From: an uncultured Oscillibacter sp.
Lineage (GTDB): Bacteria > Bacillota > Clostridia > Oscillospirales > Oscillospiraceae
Length of the DNA: 64,000 nt
Assembly: GCA_910578935.1 (NCBI GenBank)
Contig: CAJTSM010000013.1
Span: 1 to 64,000, forward strand
Reading direction: 5' to 3'
Positions within the stretch are counted from its first letter, which is position 1. Each line of letters opens with the position of its first letter. Of the stretch, positions 62,523 through 64,000 are shown piece by piece. The notes under the pieces were generated by a model, which was given only the letters and a program-made list of their open reading frames with translations, ran no database searches and was not told the origin of the DNA. A program made the position numbers and the translations under genes.

Positions 62523-63839
62523 ATGAAAACGAAATATGTCAAATCCCACGCCGCAAAAAAGCCACCCGCCGGCGGACCGCCCGCGGAAAAGCGGCCCGAT
62601 GAAAAATCCCCGCCTTTCAAGTCGGAACCGCCCCAGGAACAGCCAGCCGAAGAGAAGCCGCCAAAAAAGCATTTTTTCAAAAATCGAACCCAAAAAGCAG
62701 AACACGCAGACACACAGGCTTCAGGGGAGAAGCCGCCAAAAAAACGCTTCTTTAAGAAGCGGGCTCCAAAGGCGGAGCAACCGGACCCACGGACCGCAGG
62801 GGACAAGCCGCCAAAGAAACGCTTCTTCCAGAGGAGGGCACAGGCGGCGAAGCCTATGAAGGACCGCTCCTCCGGCAAGCGGTTCTTAAAGCCCCTTTTG
62901 ATCTTGCTTCCTTGTGCCGTACTTGCCATAGCCCTGTCCGCCTTCTTCGCTCTCAGCATGAGCTCCAGGTACACATACTCTCCCCCTTCTTATTCCTACA
63001 CCCCCGTGCCAGCTGAGCAGCCGGAGAAAGAGGCGGAAAGGGAGGAACCGCCGCAGGAACAGAAGTCGCCCGAGGAAATAGAGCTGCCCGAGGATACGGA
63101 GCCTCCGGAGGAGCCCGGAGACTCGTCCCAAGACCCCCGGGAACGGACGGACGAATACCAAGACCCCGAGGATATATTCATGCGGTCTTATCATGCCAAT
63201 CTGCGGTCCTTTGACTCCAATTTCCGGAATGCAGAAAATACAGAGCCTCCTGTTGATAAAGCCTCTATCCAGGAGGAGCTGGACCTCCTTTTGCAAAACC
63301 GTCCAACCATGCTGACGGACTGTACCTTCTGTGATGGAAACGGAAACAGCTCCACTCTCTGTGAACGCTGCGGGGGAAGCGGCTCCATTTCCCCACCAGG
63401 GGTTACCATGTTCCAGACCTTTATCGACTGTCCCAGATGCGGAGGGGACAAGTATGAGCCCTGCGGCCACTGCACCTTTGGGCGCATGAATGATCCTGAC
63501 TTTGAAACAAAGATTGCGGAATGGCATGAGAAGCGCCGCGCACTCTGGAAAAAGCTGGGATACTCGGACGAGGAAATTTCCAGCATGGAAATGGAGGAGG
63601 CAAAAAACACGCTGGAGGAGAGGGAGGAGCCAATCACGATTACTCCCTCCATCTCCGACGACAGCCCCAGTATCAGCGGCGGAGAGAAGGGAATTTGCCG
63701 CGTCTGTAATACAACGGGAAGATGTCCCACCTGCGACGGCAACCGCCGGTACATAAATCCGTTTACAGGAGAATTTATAACGTGCAGCTCCTGTACGGAT
63801 GGAAACTGCTGGAAGTGCGGCGGAACCGGCCGGGCTTAG
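62523..63839 (+). CDS. Membrane protein with 25-residue repeats and zinc-ribbon motifs
   Basis: 438-residue protein of unknown function. Cytoplasmic N terminus with three tandem repeats of exactly 25 residues starting E/DKPPKK at 44, 69 and 94; one helix at about 122-146; an acidic Pro/Glu-rich linker (150-215); then DnaJ-like cysteine motifs (CTFCDGNGNSSTLCERCGGSG, CPRCGGDKYEPCGHC, CRVCNTTGRCPTCDGN, CSSCTDGNCWKCGGTG). The CxxCxGxG pattern resembles the DnaJ zinc finger but there is no J domain. The start is the ATG after AGAGAGGAA. Ends at a terminator. Topology is inferred. Confidence 0.8.
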   Translation: MKTKYVKSHAAKKPPAGGPPAEKRPDEKSPPFKSEPPQEQPAEEKPPKKHFFKNRTQKAEHADTQASGEKPPKKRFFKKRAPKAEQPDPRTAGDKPPKKRFFQRRAQAAKPMKDRSSGKRFLKPLLILLPCAVLAIALSAFFALSMSSRYTYSPPSYSYTPVPAEQPEKEAEREEPPQEQKSPEEIELPEDTEPPEEPGDSSQDPRERTDEYQDPEDIFMRSYHANLRSFDSNFRNAENTEPPVDKASIQEELDLLLQNRPTMLTDCTFCDGNGNSSTLCERCGGSGSISPPGVTMFQTFIDCPRCGGDKYEPCGHCTFGRMNDPDFETKIAEWHEKRRALWKKLGYSDEEISSMEMEEAKNTLEEREEPITITPSISDDSPSISGGEKGICRVCNTTGRCPTCDGNRRYINPFTGEFITCSSCTDGNCWKCGGTGRA

Positions 63840-63883
63840 TCACTGTTTTGAACATTCTTCCTAGAACCTCCCTGGGGACACAT

Positions 63884-63923
63884 AAAAAAGGCTCTCCGCG
63901 CCGGCAGCGCGGAGGGCCTTTTT
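63884..63923. terminator. Bidirectional terminator
   Basis: CTCCGCGC / GCGCGGAG core with CGGCA loop, extended by AAAAAAGGC and GCCTTTTTA arms. Confidence 0.9.
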
Positions 63924-63952
63924 ACGCACTTCTTTTTATGGAAATCTGTCCC

Positions 63953-64000
63953 TTACGCCTCCGCCATAGCCTTGGCCTCCGCAATCGCCTTTTCCTGGGC
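63953..64000 (-). CDS. C-terminal fragment of an unidentified protein
   Basis: The last 15 codons of a leftward gene enter the window from the right: AQEKAIAEAKAMAEA, then TAA. A helical Ala/Glu/Lys-rich tail that could belong to many proteins. Too short to identify. Confidence 0.5.
   Translation of the reverse strand, partial: AQEKAIAEAKAMAEA

Noticed and set aside
1..64000. CRISPR array, rRNA, prophage or insertion-sequence transposase
   Set aside because: No regularly spaced direct repeats, rRNA sequence, phage structural genes or transposase motifs were found on either strand.

Overview
The window looks like chromosome from a strictly anaerobic, fairly GC-rich member of the Clostridia, most likely an Oscillospiraceae relative (Flavonifractor, Oscillibacter or Lawsonibacter type). 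This is inferred from gene content and style, not from a database search. Supporting signs are T-box and purine riboswitch control, rubredoxin with reverse rubrerythrin, GGGtGRT, DUF4317, DUF1538 and DUF2500 families, strong AGGAGG ribosome sites, and abundant GC-rich hairpin repeats between genes. No rRNA operon, CRISPR array, prophage or transposase gene was seen. One tRNA gene (tRNA-Ser CGA) and one broken tRNA-Ser copy are present.

Layout. 0-8.7 kb: short peptide deformylase, two unknown genes, yaaA, a tocopherol-cyclase-like gene behind an RBS hairpin, a GntR regulator, an aldo/keto reductase, an IscU-like scaffold with GGGtGRT, and a phosphatase-acetyltransferase fusion. 8.8-13.9 kb: manganese-type (yybP-ykoY) riboswitch with a cation exchanger, a tandem PII-like protein with the membrane protein DUF1538, and DUF4317. 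14-18.8 kb: coiled-coil protein, then an FHA-FtsW/RodA protein with its class B PBP. 19.4-22.4 kb: metNIQ methionine importer under a Met T-box. 22.6-28.5 kb: DUF368, a purine deaminase under a guanine-type riboswitch, tRNA-Ser, an RNA methyltransferase and an NfeD/SPFH pair. 28.5-33.8 kb: ribbon-helix-helix regulator, leuS between two large inverted-repeat elements, and DUF2500 behind a T-box whose specifier reads Leu. 33.9-44.4 kb: PutP, TetR with a tiny coupled lipoprotein, an antitoxin-like RNA, dapF, a dicarboxylate symporter, a ferredoxin-type reductase, pfkA, and a lipoprotein/ModE-like/Cys-rich trio. 44.6-54.1 kb: pcrA, rpmH-rnpA-yidD-yidC-jag, then rqcH-mrnC-rsmA. 54.2-64 kb: CAT-like acetyltransferase, ECF sigma with a large membrane partner, nitroreductase, queT, LacI and XRE regulators, rubredoxin, reverse rubrerythrin, and a repeat-bearing zinc-ribbon membrane protein.

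The most unusual content is non-coding. A composite repeat occurs three times (18.8, 50.4 and 62.2 kb). It carries a small RNA unit; two copies keep a terminator hairpin and one has a perfectly spaced promoter. In two copies a 130-135 bp inverted-repeat insert (MITE-like) interrupts the repeat, while the 62-kb copy is an empty site. A solo insert supplies the stop codon of the DUF1538 gene. Several elements begin exactly at the stop codon of the neighbouring gene.

Riboregulation is dense: a manganese riboswitch, Met and Leu T-boxes, a guanine-type ON switch on a purine deaminase, a candidate preQ1-type pseudoknot before queT, and an orphan type-I-antitoxin-like RNA. Regulatory calls rest on recognised motifs and hand-drawn pairings; no covariance model was run.
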